This document shows positions 43,910 through 55,183 of a DNA stretch of 64,000 nucleotides, piece after piece (position 1 is the first letter of the stretch; each line of letters starts with the position of its first letter). The stretch comes from Halomonas icarae. GTDB lineage: Bacteria > Pseudomonadota > Gammaproteobacteria > Pseudomonadales > Halomonadaceae. The stretch lies in contig NZ_WUTS01000001.1 of the NCBI RefSeq assembly GCF_009901955.1, forward strand, positions 620,001 through 684,000, written 5' to 3'. The notes under the pieces are model-generated. The model did no database searches, had not been told where the DNA came from, and saw nothing but the letters and a program-made list of their open reading frames with translations. Made by a program: the position numbers and the translations under genes.

Positions 43910-44197
43910 TTACTCGACGACGCGGGGTACCAGATAGAGGCCATTTTCCACCGCCGGGGCACAGCGCTGGAAATGGTCGCGACGGTCGGTCTCGGTGACC
44001 TCGTCGGCGCGCAGCCGCTGGGTCGCATCCAGCGGGTGGGCCAGGGGCGCGATGCCCTCGGTGTTCAGCGCCTGGAGGTGGTCGACCATCTCGAGGATGC
44101 GGCCGAGGTCGTCCAGGTAGTGGGTGGCGTCTTCGTCGGAGAGGCCGAGCCGGGCAAGATGCGCGGCCCTGAGCACGTCAGCGTGTTCAAGCGCCAT
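43910..44197 (-). CDS. gatC: Asp/Glu-tRNA(Asn/Gln) amidotransferase subunit C
   Basis: Small stabilising subunit of GatCAB, 95 residues. The N-terminal [20 protein letters not shown] and C-terminal [20 protein letters not shown] match GatC. First gene of the gatCAB operon, divergent from mreBCD, a common gammaproteobacterial arrangement. Confidence 0.96.
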   Translation of the reverse strand: MALEHADVLRAAHLARLGLSDEDATHYLDDLGRILEMVDHLQALNTEGIAPLAHPLDATQRLRADEVTETDRRDHFQRCAPAVENGLYLVPRVVE

Positions 44198-44358
44198 GAG
44201 TCGGATGTCCTCGATGAAAAAAATCAGGCCGCTGAAGGTACCATATTCGGCGTCGCGCGGGCAGGGTCTCGGTGCGCCCTTGCCCCGGGGTTTTGCTTGC
44301 TGCTGAGGGGGCGCGGTGATACCGTTTGCCTCCGCACAGGGCTCCCGGACTGCACTAG

Positions 44359-45408
<1,050 letters not shown>

Positions 45409-45423
45409 CCCGGGAGACGCGTC

Positions 45424-46374
45424 ATCAAGCCGCTGTTCTCGCAGGGATCGCTGCCCATCTATCGTCTGCTGGTCTGCACGATCATGGCGCTTGCGCTGAT
45501 GGTTGCCGATCTTCGCCTGACCCGCATGGAGGAGGTGCGTGCCCAGCTCAGCACGGCGGTGGCGCCGATCCAGTGGATCGTCAGTCTGCCCAGTAGCGTG
45601 CTGAGCTGGGGAACCCTGGCACTCTCCGATCAGCGTGACCTGGTCGACGAGAACCGGCGGTTGCGTGAACAGCTCCTAACGCTCTCCCATCGAGTGCAGC
45701 GCATGGCGGACCTGACCGCCGAGAACGTGCGCCTGCGCGAGCTGCTGGTCGCCGCTCGCCAGCATGATATGCCGTTTATGACCGCCGAACTGCTGTCACT
45801 GGACCCGGACCCTTTCGCCCACCAGATGGTGCTGGATCGCGGTCGCCGCGATGGGGTCTATGTCGGGCAGCCGGTGATGGATGCCGCCGGGCTGGTAGGG
45901 CAGGTGACCTCGGTGCTCGCCTACTCCAGCCGGGTGCTGATGGTGGCCGATGTCAGTCATGCGGTGCCAGTACGCATCAATCGCAATGGCCTCCGTTATA
46001 TTCTTCAGGGCAGCGGCCGTTATGATCGCCTCGATGTTCGACATGTTCCCGACACCGCCGATATCCGCAAGGGGGATCTGTTGGTCACTTCCGGCCTGGC
46101 CGGGCGCTTTCCCCCGGGCTATCCGGTGGCGAGGGTGAACGCAGTGGTGCATGATCCGGGCGAGCCCTTCGCCCGGGTAACCGCGGCCCCGGTGGCGCAG
46201 CTGCAGCGCTCGCGTCACTTCCTGTTGCTCTTCCCGCCGAGTCGACCGCGCTTCGATGACCCCGGCTGGGAAGGTGATGTCAGTTTGAGCGCCATCCAGG
46301 CCGCCCGCGCGGTGAGCGATGAGGCCGATACGCGTCGGGCTACCGCCCATGATGGCCACGAGGAGGCACGCTGA
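45424..46374 (+). CDS. mreC: Rod-shape-determining protein MreC, probable ATC start
   Basis: Periplasmic cell-shape scaffold anchored by one N-terminal helix, with a coiled coil (LVDENRRLREQLLTLSHRVQ) and beta-barrel core. The reading frame upstream of ATG 45484 continues the MreC N-terminus (IKPLFSQGSLPIYRLLVC, compare E. coli MKPIFSRGPSLQIRLILAV) but has no ATG, GTG or TTG between the mreB stop and 45484. ATC at 45424 has GGGAG 7 bases upstream, so I place the start there; about 316 residues. A start at ATG 45484 (296 residues) would cut into the membrane helix and lacks a ribosome site. Confidence 0.85.
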   Translation: MKPLFSQGSLPIYRLLVCTIMALALMVADLRLTRMEEVRAQLSTAVAPIQWIVSLPSSVLSWGTLALSDQRDLVDENRRLREQLLTLSHRVQRMADLTAENVRLRELLVAARQHDMPFMTAELLSLDPDPFAHQMVLDRGRRDGVYVGQPVMDAAGLVGQVTSVLAYSSRVLMVADVSHAVPVRINRNGLRYILQGSGRYDRLDVRHVPDTADIRKGDLLVTSGLAGRFPPGYPVARVNAVVHDPGEPFARVTAAPVAQLQRSRHFLLLFPPSRPRFDDPGWEGDVSLSAIQAARAVSDEADTRRATAHDGHEEAR

Positions 46375-46868
46375 TGGCCGTCCCGTCCGCCGCCAACCTG
46401 GCGCTTCCCTGGATCTGGTGCTCCCTGCTGCTGGCGCTCTGCCTGCAGGTGATGCCGCTGGCCGAAGGCTGGCAGATCTGGCGGCCTGACTGGCTGGGCC
46501 TGATGCTGATCTACTGGTGCATGAAGACACCCTCTCGGGTGGGTGTCCTTCACGCCTTCGTGCTGGGCATCCTGCTCGACCTGATCGAGGGAGCCGTGCT
46601 GGGGCAGAACGCCCTGCTGCTGTCGCTGCTGGCCTTCCTGTGTGCCCTGGTCTATCCGCGATTTCGTGCCTACTCGCTGCTCCAGCAGGCTCTGATGGTG
46701 CTGGTGCTGCTGGGCTTTATGCAGCTGGGTGAGCAGTGGTTGCGAACCCTGCTGGGACCCTTCTCCATTCATCTCTCCTTCCTGACGCCGGCGCTGATCG
46801 GCGCGCTGCTCTGGCCCTGGTTCGCCACCCTGTTCAATGCACTGGGGCGGCGGCTTACCGGTGGCTGA
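46374..46868 (+). CDS. mreD: Rod-shape-determining protein MreD
   Basis: A 164-residue integral membrane protein with about five hydrophobic segments, such as [20 protein letters not shown] and [14 protein letters not shown]. The signature [21 protein letters not shown] and the [19 protein letters not shown] stretch are MreD-like. Overlaps the mreC stop by 1 base and completes mreBCD. Confidence 0.95.
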   Translation: MAVPSAANLALPWIWCSLLLALCLQVMPLAEGWQIWRPDWLGLMLIYWCMKTPSRVGVLHAFVLGILLDLIEGAVLGQNALLLSLLAFLCALVYPRFRAYSLLQQALMVLVLLGFMQLGEQWLRTLLGPFSIHLSFLTPALIGALLWPWFATLFNALGRRLTGG

Positions 46869-46881
46869 TCGGAGGCTATCC

Positions 46882-47481
46882 ATGTCCGTCATGACTCCCC
46901 CTGTTCTCTGTCTGGCCTCTGCCTCTCCGAGACGACGTGATCTGCTGGTGTCCATCGGTGTGTCCCTGGAGATATGTCCAGTGGATATCGACGAGACCCC
47001 GGCTCCGAGTGAGGGGGCCGAGGCCTATGTCACCCGCCTGGCCCGCGACAAGGCGCTGGCCGGTGCCGAGCGCTCTCACCTGCCGACTCTTGGCTCCGAT
47101 ACCGCCGTGGTGCGTGATGGTGAGATTCTCGGCAAGCCCGAGGGGCCAGAGCACGCCGCCGCCATGCTGCGCTCCCTGGCCGGCCGCGAGCATCAGGTGC
47201 TCACGGCGGTGGCGGTGATCGGCCCCGCGGGCCTGCTCGAGCGCTGTGTCGCCACGCGGGTCGTGATGCGTGAGATCTCCGATGCCGAGATCGCCGCCTA
47301 CTGGGCCACCGGGGAACCCGCCGACAAGGCGGGTGGTTATGCCATTCAGGGGCGTGCGGCGGTGTTTATCGCACATATCGCCGGCAGCCACTCCGCGGTG
47401 GTGGGACTGCCGCTCTACGAGACCGCCGAGCTGCTGCGCCGTCAGGGGGTGGCACTTTGGGACGGGACGCTCGGGCCGTGA
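46882..47481 (+). CDS. maf: Maf-family nucleoside triphosphate pyrophosphatase
   Basis: House-cleaning enzyme that hydrolyses modified or canonical dTTP/UTP (YhdE type). The 199-residue protein begins [22 protein letters not shown] with the Maf SASPRR motif; [17 protein letters not shown] holds the catalytic Asp. GGAGG lies 6 bases before ATG 46882. The position between mreD and rng is the conserved yhdE location. Confidence 0.95.
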   Translation: MSVMTPPVLCLASASPRRRDLLVSIGVSLEICPVDIDETPAPSEGAEAYVTRLARDKALAGAERSHLPTLGSDTAVVRDGEILGKPEGPEHAAAMLRSLAGREHQVLTAVAVIGPAGLLERCVATRVVMREISDAEIAAYWATGEPADKAGGYAIQGRAAVFIAHIAGSHSAVVGLPLYETAELLRRQGVALWDGTLGP

Positions 47482-47634
47482 TGCGCGGATTGCGATCGGC
47501 AGCCTCTCGCCGGAATCGCCTTGTCGAGTGGTGCTGCCATCGGCGATCGCCCTGTCATGATGAACGGATCAACGCCTTGGAGGCTTGACACTATGTCATA
47601 ATGGCCGCAAGGCATTCTGGACAAGGATTTCCGC

Positions 47635-49098
47635 ATGAGCGGCGAAGTACTGATCAATCTGACGCCGATGGAGACCCGCGTCGCCGTGGTGGAAAACGGC
47701 GTACTGCAGGAGGCCTTCATCGAGCGCTCCTGCCGTCGCGGCATCGTCGGCAATATCTACAAGGGCCGGGTGGTCAGAGTCCTCCCCGGCATGCAAGCGG
47801 CATTCGTGGATATCGGCCTCGACCGCGCCGCCTTCATCCATGCCCATGAGGTGATGCCGGCCGGTACGCCGGCCGAGGAGCAGCTCTCCATCGGGCATCT
47901 GCTCCACGAGGGGCAGGCGCTGGTGGTGCAGGTGACCAAGGATCCGATCGGCTCCAAGGGGGCGCGGCTGACCACTCACCTCTCGGTACCCTCGCGTTAT
48001 CTGGTCTACATGCCGGATGCGCCCCACCATGGCGTCTCCCAGCGTATCGAAGACGAACGCGAGCGCGAGCGCCTGCGCAGCCTGATCGAGGAGGCCCAGG
48101 CCCAGCAGAGCCTGGAGGTGACTGGTGGCTTTATCGTGCGCACTGCCGCCGAGGGAGTGGGCGTCGAGGAGCTGGCCGCCGATATGCACTTCCTGCTGCG
48201 GCTATGTCGCAAGGTCAGCGAGCGCAAGGTCACCTCCTCGGCGCCCAGCGTGATCTACGATGACCTGCCGCTGTTCATGCGCATCCTGCGGGATGTGATG
48301 CGTGACGATATCGAGAAGGTGCGCATCGACTCCCGGGAGAACTACGTCAAGCTGGTGGAGTTCGCCGAGGAGTTCATGCCCGATGCGGTGGAGCGTATCG
48401 AGCACTATGCCGGCGAGCGACCGGTCTTTGACCTCTACAGCGTCGAAGACGAGCTCCACAAGGCGCTGGGGCGCAAGGTGCAGCTCAAGTCCGGTGGTTA
48501 CCTGGTGATCGACCCTACCGAGGCGATGACCACCATCGATGTCAATACCGGCGGCTATGTGGGGCATCGTAACCTCGAAGAGACCATCTTCAAGACCAAC
48601 CTCGAGGCGGCGACCGCCATCGCCCGCCAGCTTCGTCTTCGTAACCTTGGCGGCATCATCATCATCGACTTCATCGACATGGAGGATCCCGAGCACCAGC
48701 GTCAGGTGCTGCGCATGCTCGAGAAGTCGCTGGAGCGGGATCACGCCAAGACCAAGTGTACCGGTGTCACCGAGCTTGGCCTCGTGCAGCTGACCCGCAA
48801 GCGTACCCGCGAAAGCCTGGAGCAGACTCTCTGCGAAGCTTGCCCGACCTGCGGCGGTCGCGGAACACTCAAGACCCCGGAGACGGTCTGCTACGAGATC
48901 TTTCGCGAGATCCTGCGTGAGGAGCGGGCCTATAGCGCCGAGACTTACATGGTGCTGGCGTCCCAGGCGGTGGTGGACCGTCTGCTCGACGAGGAGTCGG
49001 CGGCGGTGGCCGATCTGGAAGAGTTCATCGGCAAGCCCATCCGCTTTCAGGTGGAGACCCACTACTCCCAGGAGCAGTACGACATCGTGCTGATGTGA
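47635..49098 (+). CDS. rng: Ribonuclease G
   Basis: Endoribonuclease for 16S rRNA 5' maturation and mRNA decay. The 487-residue length is typical of RNase G, without the long RNase E C-terminal tail. S1 domain at about residues 35-130 (GNIYKGRVVRVLPGMQAAFVD), DNase I-like domain with IDVNTGGYVGHRN and IIIIDFIDME, and zinc-link CPTCGGRG near 405. In the maf-rng-yhdP order. Confidence 0.97.
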   Translation: MSGEVLINLTPMETRVAVVENGVLQEAFIERSCRRGIVGNIYKGRVVRVLPGMQAAFVDIGLDRAAFIHAHEVMPAGTPAEEQLSIGHLLHEGQALVVQVTKDPIGSKGARLTTHLSVPSRYLVYMPDAPHHGVSQRIEDERERERLRSLIEEAQAQQSLEVTGGFIVRTAAEGVGVEELAADMHFLLRLCRKVSERKVTSSAPSVIYDDLPLFMRILRDVMRDDIEKVRIDSRENYVKLVEFAEEFMPDAVERIEHYAGERPVFDLYSVEDELHKALGRKVQLKSGGYLVIDPTEAMTTIDVNTGGYVGHRNLEETIFKTNLEAATAIARQLRLRNLGGIIIIDFIDMEDPEHQRQVLRMLEKSLERDHAKTKCTGVTELGLVQLTRKRTRESLEQTLCEACPTCGGRGTLKTPETVCYEIFREILREERAYSAETYMVLASQAVVDRLLDEESAAVADLEEFIGKPIRFQVETHYSQEQYDIVLM

Positions 49099-49102
49099 GC
49101 CC

Positions 49103-52100
49103 ATGCCCGTGACCCGCCAGGTGATGCGCTGGACCCTGACCCTGCTGGCCCTGGGGCTGGCAACAGTGGCGATCCTGACGCTGTTGGCGCGGCTGGCGCT
49201 GTGCCTGGCCGATGGCCAGACATCACGGCTGGAGGCCCTGCTGTCGGCGCGCTTCGCGGCACAGACCCGGATCGACTCCCTGGAGGCCGGGCTGGTGCGC
49301 TTCGACCCCTACCTCAAGCTTGGTGCACTGAGCCTGCGCACCCGTGATGGCGACCGACCGCTGCTGGAGGTGCAGGGGGGGCAGCTGCGCCTGGATACCT
49401 GGCAGAGCCTGCGTGAAGGGCTGCCGGTGGTGGAGAGCGCGCGTCTCGAGGGCATGACCCTGCACCTCTACCAGAGCGCGCAGGGGGGGGGGCACTGGCC
49501 CGATCCCGCCGAGCTCCCCCCCGAGCTTCAGCCCGAGGGGGAGTTCGCTCTCGAGCGTCTCGACTTCTGGGTCGGGGTGCTGCTGCGCCAACGGGCCTGG
49601 GCCGAGGATGTACGCGTGGTGTTGCATGGCCAGGAGCGACGCGTCGCCTTCGAGGCGCCACGGTTGCTGATGACCGGTGATGCCCGCCGTGCCCATCTCG
49701 AGGGCAGGTTGCGCCTGGTGGGCGACGCCGATGTGGCCATGCAGGTAGCCCTCGAGGTGCTGCCGGGCGAGGTCGGATTCCGTGACTTCAGTGCCGCCCT
49801 GCAGGCCGACATGCACCTCGATACCCTGGTGGAGCTGGCCGCGGTGCTGGGGCGTGATCAGCCGCTGCATCTCGACGAGGCGCGGGGTGAGGCTCGTCTG
49901 TGGGGGCGCTGGCACCGTGGCCGCCTGGCCGATGCCCGCCTGGCGCTGGATGTCGAGCGGTTGGCCGTCAGCCATCGCGACGCCAAGGGCGAGCGTCATC
50001 AACTGGCGCTGGATAGCGTGACCGGGCGCGGCCAGTGGTTGAGGGGGGAGAGCGGTTGGCAGGCCTGGTTTCAGGGTAATGCCGAGAGTCCCGAGAGGAG
50101 CGAACCGGACGAACTGGCGTCGCGCTGGGGACCTGCCTTGCCCTACCGATGGCATCTGAACGGCGATGGCGAGGAGTGGTGGCTCAATACCAGCGCCTTC
50201 GACCTGGGATCCCTGGCTGCCTGGCGCGATCGGGTGCCGCTGCCCGAGGCTCTGGCTCGGGCGGTGGACAGCCTCGATCCACGCGGCCGGGTGGCCGGTT
50301 TCGGGCTTGGCTTCCGGGAGGGGCAGTGGCAGGCCCGGGCGTCCCTGCATGGTGTCGAGGTATCGCCCTGGCAGCAGGCCCCAGGGGGCGGCCCCCTGGA
50401 CATGTGGGTCGAGGCGCGGGGCGGTCACGGCCTGGTGCGCTTCAGTGGCAACGAGACATCCACCCTTCACTTCCCCGAGGTCTTCGCCGCCCCCATGGCA
50501 CTCGATCACGCCTCCGGAGAGGTGCGCTGGGTCTACGATGGCCCCCGTAGCATGGTCAGTGGACGTGATCTGCGGGTGGGATGGAACGGTGCCGAGGTCA
50601 TCGGTGGCTTCGGTCTCTCTGTGGGGCAGGGGGATCGGGGAGGCTTCGGCCTGACCCTGGCCCTCGAGGAGGTCGATGCCGTGGAGACACCGCTTGTCGA
50701 GTGGCTGCCGGTAGCCATCCTCGATGATGATCTGCGCGACTGGCTTGCCGATGGTGTGGCGGGTCGAGTTCCCGAGGGCGCACTTCGCCTGCATGTACCG
50801 CTCTCCGGTGACGACGATGATCAGGATGATCAGCCATCGCCGAGTTTTGGCCTCGACCTTGCCATTCGCGACGGCCGTCTGCCCATGGCGCCGGGGTGGC
50901 CGATGCTGGAGGGCATTGAAGGGCGAATGCGGCTCGATGACACCTTTCTCGAGGCCGAGGTGAAGCATGCCGAGAGTCTCGGCGTGAAAGCGAGTAATGG
51001 CCGGGTACGGCTTGCCGACGAACGCCTGGAGGTCGCAGGCAATCTGGATGCCAGCGCCTCCGCGCTGCGACGCTTCCTGATGAGCATGCCGGTAGAGGGC
51101 AGGGCAATCATGGAAGAGTGGCAGGCCGAAGGACATGCCGAGGGCGCCCTGCAGCTCGAGCTGCCTCTGGAACGACCCGAGGCGCTGGACCTCTTGATCG
51201 AGACCCAGGCGAGTCTTGAGCTTCTCGAATATCGGCCGTTGAACCTGCAAGTCAGGGAGCTGCGTGGTCCCTTGACCTGGCGGCAGCAGGGCGCCGAGGG
51301 TGGGCTCACGGGACGGCTCGAGGGGCGCCTGCTCGGCGGACCCCTGCGTGCCGATATCGATACCTTGAATGGCGGGCTAGACCTCGCCGGGGCCGCCGAG
51401 GCCGAGGCGCTGCTCGAGCTGGGGGGCGCGTCGCTCCTTGCCGAGCGGCTGACCGGGCGTTTCGATTGGCGTGGCCGGCTGGGTATCGACGACGAGGTTT
51501 CTCTTCGTCTGCAGAGCTCACTCCAGGGGCTGGCCGCCGATCTTCCGGCGCCGCTGGGCAAGCCGGCGGCACAGTCTCGCCCGTTGCGGCTCGACATGAA
51601 TCTGACCCATGGCTACCTGGATGGACGACTGGGGGAGGCACTCAAGCTGCGCTGGCGCTCGCTGCCCGGTGACGAGCGTAGCCAGGGACAGGTGTGGCTA
51701 GGCCGCCAATCCGCGCCGGCCTGGCCCTCCGAGGCGGGATGGTGGATCGATGCCTATCTGCCGCGCCTCTCTCCGGCCGCATGGAGCGAGCCGCTTGCGG
51801 GGGTGGCAGGAGGTCGTGACACAGGGGGGGCAGGCCTTGACCTGCGCGAGGTGCGTGTGGCCAGCGACTGCCTGCAGCATAAGGATCGCTGCCTCGGCTC
51901 CTTCTATACCACCGCTCGCCCGCAGCCTGGCGGCGGCTGGCATCTGGCTCTGGATGGCAGTCTGCTCGAGGGCAGTCTCGACTATCGGCCCCGGCTCACC
52001 GAGCCACTGGACATCGGCCTGAGTCGCCTCTCGCTGGATGCGTTGATGCCCACCGGCCAGCAGGTCGGCTCATTGCTCGACGAGATAGCCACGCCTCCGG

Positions 52101-52942
52101 AGCCGAAGCCGCTTCCCGTCTGGGTCGCCGACCTGCCCGGCGGGCGCCTGCGCATCGCCGATATCGAGCGTCAGGGCCGGCGCCTAGGGCCCCTGACCGC
52201 GCGCTGGCAGGCGACGCCCGAGCGACTCAGCATCGCTCCCCTGGGGCTTACCGTGGGAGAGATCAGTGCCCATGGCGAGCTGGTCTGGGAGGCGGCGGGT
52301 CCCGAGGCCAGCCTGACCCGTGCGCGCCTGGAGCTGGTAGGACGGGACCTGGGAACGGCGCTGGAACGCCTGGCTCAGGACCCGGTGATCCGTAGCGGCG
52401 AGACAAGGGTCAAGAGCCAGTTGGCCTGGCCAGGGACGCCCTGGCAGTTTGCCCTGGAGCGCTCCCGGGGCAGCGTCGAGGCGGAGCTGCGTGATGGCCG
52501 TTTCGTCAAGCTGGAGTCGGCCCCGGCTCGTCTGGTGGGGCTGCTCAATATCGATAACCTGGTGCGCCGTCTGCGGCTGGATTTCTCCGATATGACCGGG
52601 CGAGGAACGGCCTTCGACCGTGTCACTGGCGCGGCGACCCTGTATGGTGGCAGTCTCGAGACGCGGGGGCCGGTCCAGATCGTGGGCCCTGCCACTCGCT
52701 TCACTCTCGATGGCAGCGTCGCGTTGGCACGCCGGGAACTCGACATGCAGTTGGGCGTCACACTGCCTGTCAGCCGAAATCTGCCACTGGCGGCGGTTAT
52801 CGCCGGTGCTCCGGTGGTGGGTGGGGCCCTGTTTATCGCCGACCGCCTGTTTGGTGATGCCATCGACAGTGTTACCCGAATTCATTATCGCGTGCGTGGT
52901 CCCTGGACCGCGCCGCGGATTTCAGTGGAAAGCGCCGAATGA
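49103..52942 (+). CDS. yhdP: YhdP-family AsmA-like phospholipid-transport protein
   Basis: A 1279-residue envelope protein with one N-terminal membrane segment ([20 protein letters not shown]) and a very long beta-rich periplasmic region. YhdP, with TamB and YdbH, is a bridge-like carrier of phospholipid to the outer membrane. The C-terminal region [20 protein letters not shown] and [20 protein letters not shown] are conserved. It follows rng and overlaps tldD by 4 bases. Confidence 0.93.
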   Translation: MPVTRQVMRWTLTLLALGLATVAILTLLARLALCLADGQTSRLEALLSARFAAQTRIDSLEAGLVRFDPYLKLGALSLRTRDGDRPLLEVQGGQLRLDTWQSLREGLPVVESARLEGMTLHLYQSAQGGGHWPDPAELPPELQPEGEFALERLDFWVGVLLRQRAWAEDVRVVLHGQERRVAFEAPRLLMTGDARRAHLEGRLRLVGDADVAMQVALEVLPGEVGFRDFSAALQADMHLDTLVELAAVLGRDQPLHLDEARGEARLWGRWHRGRLADARLALDVERLAVSHRDAKGERHQLALDSVTGRGQWLRGESGWQAWFQGNAESPERSEPDELASRWGPALPYRWHLNGDGEEWWLNTSAFDLGSLAAWRDRVPLPEALARAVDSLDPRGRVAGFGLGFREGQWQARASLHGVEVSPWQQAPGGGPLDMWVEARGGHGLVRFSGNETSTLHFPEVFAAPMALDHASGEVRWVYDGPRSMVSGRDLRVGWNGAEVIGGFGLSVGQGDRGGFGLTLALEEVDAVETPLVEWLPVAILDDDLRDWLADGVAGRVPEGALRLHVPLSGDDDDQDDQPSPSFGLDLAIRDGRLPMAPGWPMLEGIEGRMRLDDTFLEAEVKHAESLGVKASNGRVRLADERLEVAGNLDASASALRRFLMSMPVEGRAIMEEWQAEGHAEGALQLELPLERPEALDLLIETQASLELLEYRPLNLQVRELRGPLTWRQQGAEGGLTGRLEGRLLGGPLRADIDTLNGGLDLAGAAEAEALLELGGASLLAERLTGRFDWRGRLGIDDEVSLRLQSSLQGLAADLPAPLGKPAAQSRPLRLDMNLTHGYLDGRLGEALKLRWRSLPGDERSQGQVWLGRQSAPAWPSEAGWWIDAYLPRLSPAAWSEPLAGVAGGRDTGGAGLDLREVRVASDCLQHKDRCLGSFYTTARPQPGGGWHLALDGSLLEGSLDYRPRLTEPLDIGLSRLSLDALMPTGQQVGSLLDEIATPPEPKPLPVWVADLPGGRLRIADIERQGRRLGPLTARWQATPERLSIAPLGLTVGEISAHGELVWEAAGPEASLTRARLELVGRDLGTALERLAQDPVIRSGETRVKSQLAWPGTPWQFALERSRGSVEAELRDGRFVKLESAPARLVGLLNIDNLVRRLRLDFSDMTGRGTAFDRVTGAATLYGGSLETRGPVQIVGPATRFTLDGSVALARRELDMQLGVTLPVSRNLPLAAVIAGAPVVGGALFIADRLFGDAIDSVTRIHYRVRGPWTAPRISVESAE

Positions 52943-54393
52943 CCCAAGCGAGACACGCATTGATTGATGAAGCCGCCGGCATCCTGCTGACCCCCGGTGG
53001 TCTCTCTCTGGATGACCTGGACACCGGCCTCGGCCACGCGATGGGGGCGGGTATCGACTACGCCGACCTCTACTTCCAGCGCAGCTGGCATGAGGGCTGG
53101 GTGCTGGAGGATGGCGAGGTCAAGGAGGCCAGCTACAACATCGACGGCGGGGTGGGCGTGCGCTCGCTGGCCGGCGAGAAGACCGGCTTCGCCTACTCCA
53201 ATCAGATTACCGCCGATGCGCTTGGCGAGACCGGGCGTACCGCGGCCGGCATCGTGCGTAGCGGCAACCGGCTGCCCTTGGGCACGCCGGTTGCCGTCGG
53301 TCCCCCGGCGCGCTATGCCGGGGTCGATCCGCTCGCCGGGCTCAGCGCCGAGGAGAAGGTCGCCATGCTCAAGGAGGCGGATCGCGTGGCCCGAGCCGCC
53401 GACCCGTCGGTTAGCCAGGTCAGCTCCTCGCTCTCGGGGGTTCATGAGGTGGTGCTGGTGCGCGCCAGCGATGGCACCCTGGCGGCCGACATCCGCCCCC
53501 TGGTGCGCTTCAACGTGAGCGTGATCGTCGTTCGCAATGGTCGACGCGAGCGTGGCAGCGCCGGTGGTGGTGGCCGCTATCCCATGTCGCGCCTGCGCGA
53601 CGAGGGTGTCGCTGAACGCTTCGCCAAGGAGGCGGTGCGTCAGGCGCTGGTCAACCTGGAGGCCGTCGATGCCCCGGCGGGCCAGCTGCCGGTGGTGCTG
53701 GCGCCTGGCTGGCCGGGCATTCTGCTCCATGAGGCGGTAGGTCACGGCCTGGAGGGGGATTTCAATCGCAAGGGAAGCTCAGCCTTCGCCGGCCGTATGG
53801 GCGAGCGCGTCGCCGCACCGGGTGTGACAGTGGTCGATGACGCCACCCTGGCCGACCGTCGCGGGTCGATGAGCGTCGATGATGAGGGAACTCCGGGTCA
53901 GCGTACTCCGCTGATCGAGGATGGCATCCTCACTGGCTATATGCAGGACAAGTTGAACGCTCGGCTGATGGGCATGACGCCCACCGGCAATGCCCGTCGC
54001 GAATCCTTCGCCCACCTGCCGATGCCGCGCATGACCAATACTGTCATGCTCGCCGGGCAGGATGACCCCGACGACATCCTCAAAAGCGTCAAGCGTGGCC
54101 TCTATGCGGTGAGCTTCGGCGGTGGCCAGGTGGATATCACCTCGGGCAAGTTCGTGTTCTCGGCGAGTGAAGCCTATCTGATCGAGGATGGCCGGATCAC
54201 CGCCCCGGTGAAGGGGGCGACGCTGATCGGCAATGGCCCCGAGGCCATGGGGCGAGTCTCGATGATCGGCCATGATATGGCGCTGGATCCCGGTATCGGC
54301 GTGTGTGGCAAGGAGGGGCAGGGCGTGCCGGTGGGTGTCGGCCAGCCGACCCTCAAGCTGGACGAGCTGACCGTGGGTGGCACGGCATCCTGA
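52939..54393 (+). CDS. tldD: Metalloprotease TldD
   Basis: Zinc-dependent peptidase subunit that works with TldE/PmbA on peptides such as CcdA and RiPP precursors. The 484-residue protein carries the HExxxH zinc motif at His264-Glu265-His268 ([20 protein letters not shown]). It starts inside the yhdP stop (ATGA). The partner pmbA is 0.8 kb downstream. Confidence 0.97.
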   Translation: MTQARHALIDEAAGILLTPGGLSLDDLDTGLGHAMGAGIDYADLYFQRSWHEGWVLEDGEVKEASYNIDGGVGVRSLAGEKTGFAYSNQITADALGETGRTAAGIVRSGNRLPLGTPVAVGPPARYAGVDPLAGLSAEEKVAMLKEADRVARAADPSVSQVSSSLSGVHEVVLVRASDGTLAADIRPLVRFNVSVIVVRNGRRERGSAGGGGRYPMSRLRDEGVAERFAKEAVRQALVNLEAVDAPAGQLPVVLAPGWPGILLHEAVGHGLEGDFNRKGSSAFAGRMGERVAAPGVTVVDDATLADRRGSMSVDDEGTPGQRTPLIEDGILTGYMQDKLNARLMGMTPTGNARRESFAHLPMPRMTNTVMLAGQDDPDDILKSVKRGLYAVSFGGGQVDITSGKFVFSASEAYLIEDGRITAPVKGATLIGNGPEAMGRVSMIGHDMALDPGIGVCGKEGQGVPVGVGQPTLKLDELTVGGTAS

Positions 54394-54418
54394 TTGAGCG
54401 AGGGGCGCCGGGGGTAGG

Positions 54419-54492
54419 CCGACGAGGAGGTCCGAGGACCAGGGGTGGCCGAGGTAGCGTCCAAGGATGGGTCTACAGCGCCTCCTCGTCGG
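54419..54492. other. 12-base inverted repeat in the tldD-yjgA gap
   Basis: CCGACGAGGAGG (54419-54430) and CCTCCTCGTCGG (54481-54492) are exact complements separated by 50 bases. They enclose the convergent ends of tldD and yjgA and adjoin the hairpin at 54491-54520. Confidence 0.55.
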
Positions 54493-54520
54493 TCCGGCGG
54501 CCCGGGCCTGCCGCCGGACC
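54491..54520. terminator. Hairpin between convergent tldD and yjgA
   Basis: Arms 54491-54501 and 54510-54520 form an 11-base-pair GC-rich stem with an 8-base loop. No T-tract follows, so it may rely on Rho or serve as a 3'-end stabiliser for one or both genes. Confidence 0.55.
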
Positions 54521-54534
54521 AGTCCCGAGCGGCG

Positions 54535-55071
54535 TTAAAGCCCTGCGGTATCGCGGATCAGCTTGAACAGCTTGCGTGAACTGGCCGGTGGCTTGTCCTG
54601 GGCACGTTCGCGCTGGGCGTTGCGGATCAGCTGGCGCAGGGCCTGGCGGTCGGCGTGGGGGTAGTCGGCCACGAAGGCCTCCACCGCGGCGTCGCCCTCG
54701 TCGACGAGGCGATCGCGCCACTTCTCGAGGCGATGAAAGGCGTGGTCGCGGCGCAGCGTCTCCTGCTCGATCTCGTCGTGAACGGCACGGATCGCCGCGA
54801 GGTCCTCGCGACGCATCAACTTGCCGATGTACTGCATGTGTCGCCGCCGTCCCTCGTGGGAGCGGATGCGTGAGGTCTCCTCCACGGCGGCGAGCATGTC
54901 GTCGGAGAGGGGAAAGCGCGCTCGCTCGCCGGGTGTCATGGCGATGATCTGTTCCCCCAGCGTCTGCAGCGCCTGCATCTCGCGCTTGAGCTGGGACTTG
55001 CTGGGGCGTTCGTCGTTGTCCGGCTGCTGAAGGATCTGGTCGAGCAACTCGCGGGGAGATTCCTGGGACAT
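54535..55071 (-). CDS. yjgA: Ribosome-associated protein YjgA/DarP (DUF615)
   Basis: A 178-residue basic helical protein of the DUF615 family, associated with late 50S assembly. Conserved SKSQLKREMQALQTLGEQI, RSHEGRRRHMQYIGKLMR and C-terminal FKLIRDTAG motifs. ATG 55071 is chosen (MSQESPRELLDQ); a longer frame to 55143 adds nonconserved residues. Divergent from pmbA, the conserved layout. Confidence 0.93.
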   Translation of the reverse strand: MSQESPRELLDQILQQPDNDERPSKSQLKREMQALQTLGEQIIAMTPGERARFPLSDDMLAAVEETSRIRSHEGRRRHMQYIGKLMRREDLAAIRAVHDEIEQETLRRDHAFHRLEKWRDRLVDEGDAAVEAFVADYPHADRQALRQLIRNAQRERAQDKPPASSRKLFKLIRDTAGL

Positions 55072-55183
55072 GCCGCTTCCATCGGTTGGGGCTGGGTGTC
55101 CCGACAGTATACCAGCCCGTTTCACCGGGCTGAGAATGAACATTACAGGCGTGGCTCGCAGCCCCGCCGAAGGAGGATTAGAG

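Noticed and set aside
49223..51250. A 675-codon open frame antisense to yhdP
   Set aside because: Length comes from high GC; no start signal or domain, and yhdP is conserved in place.
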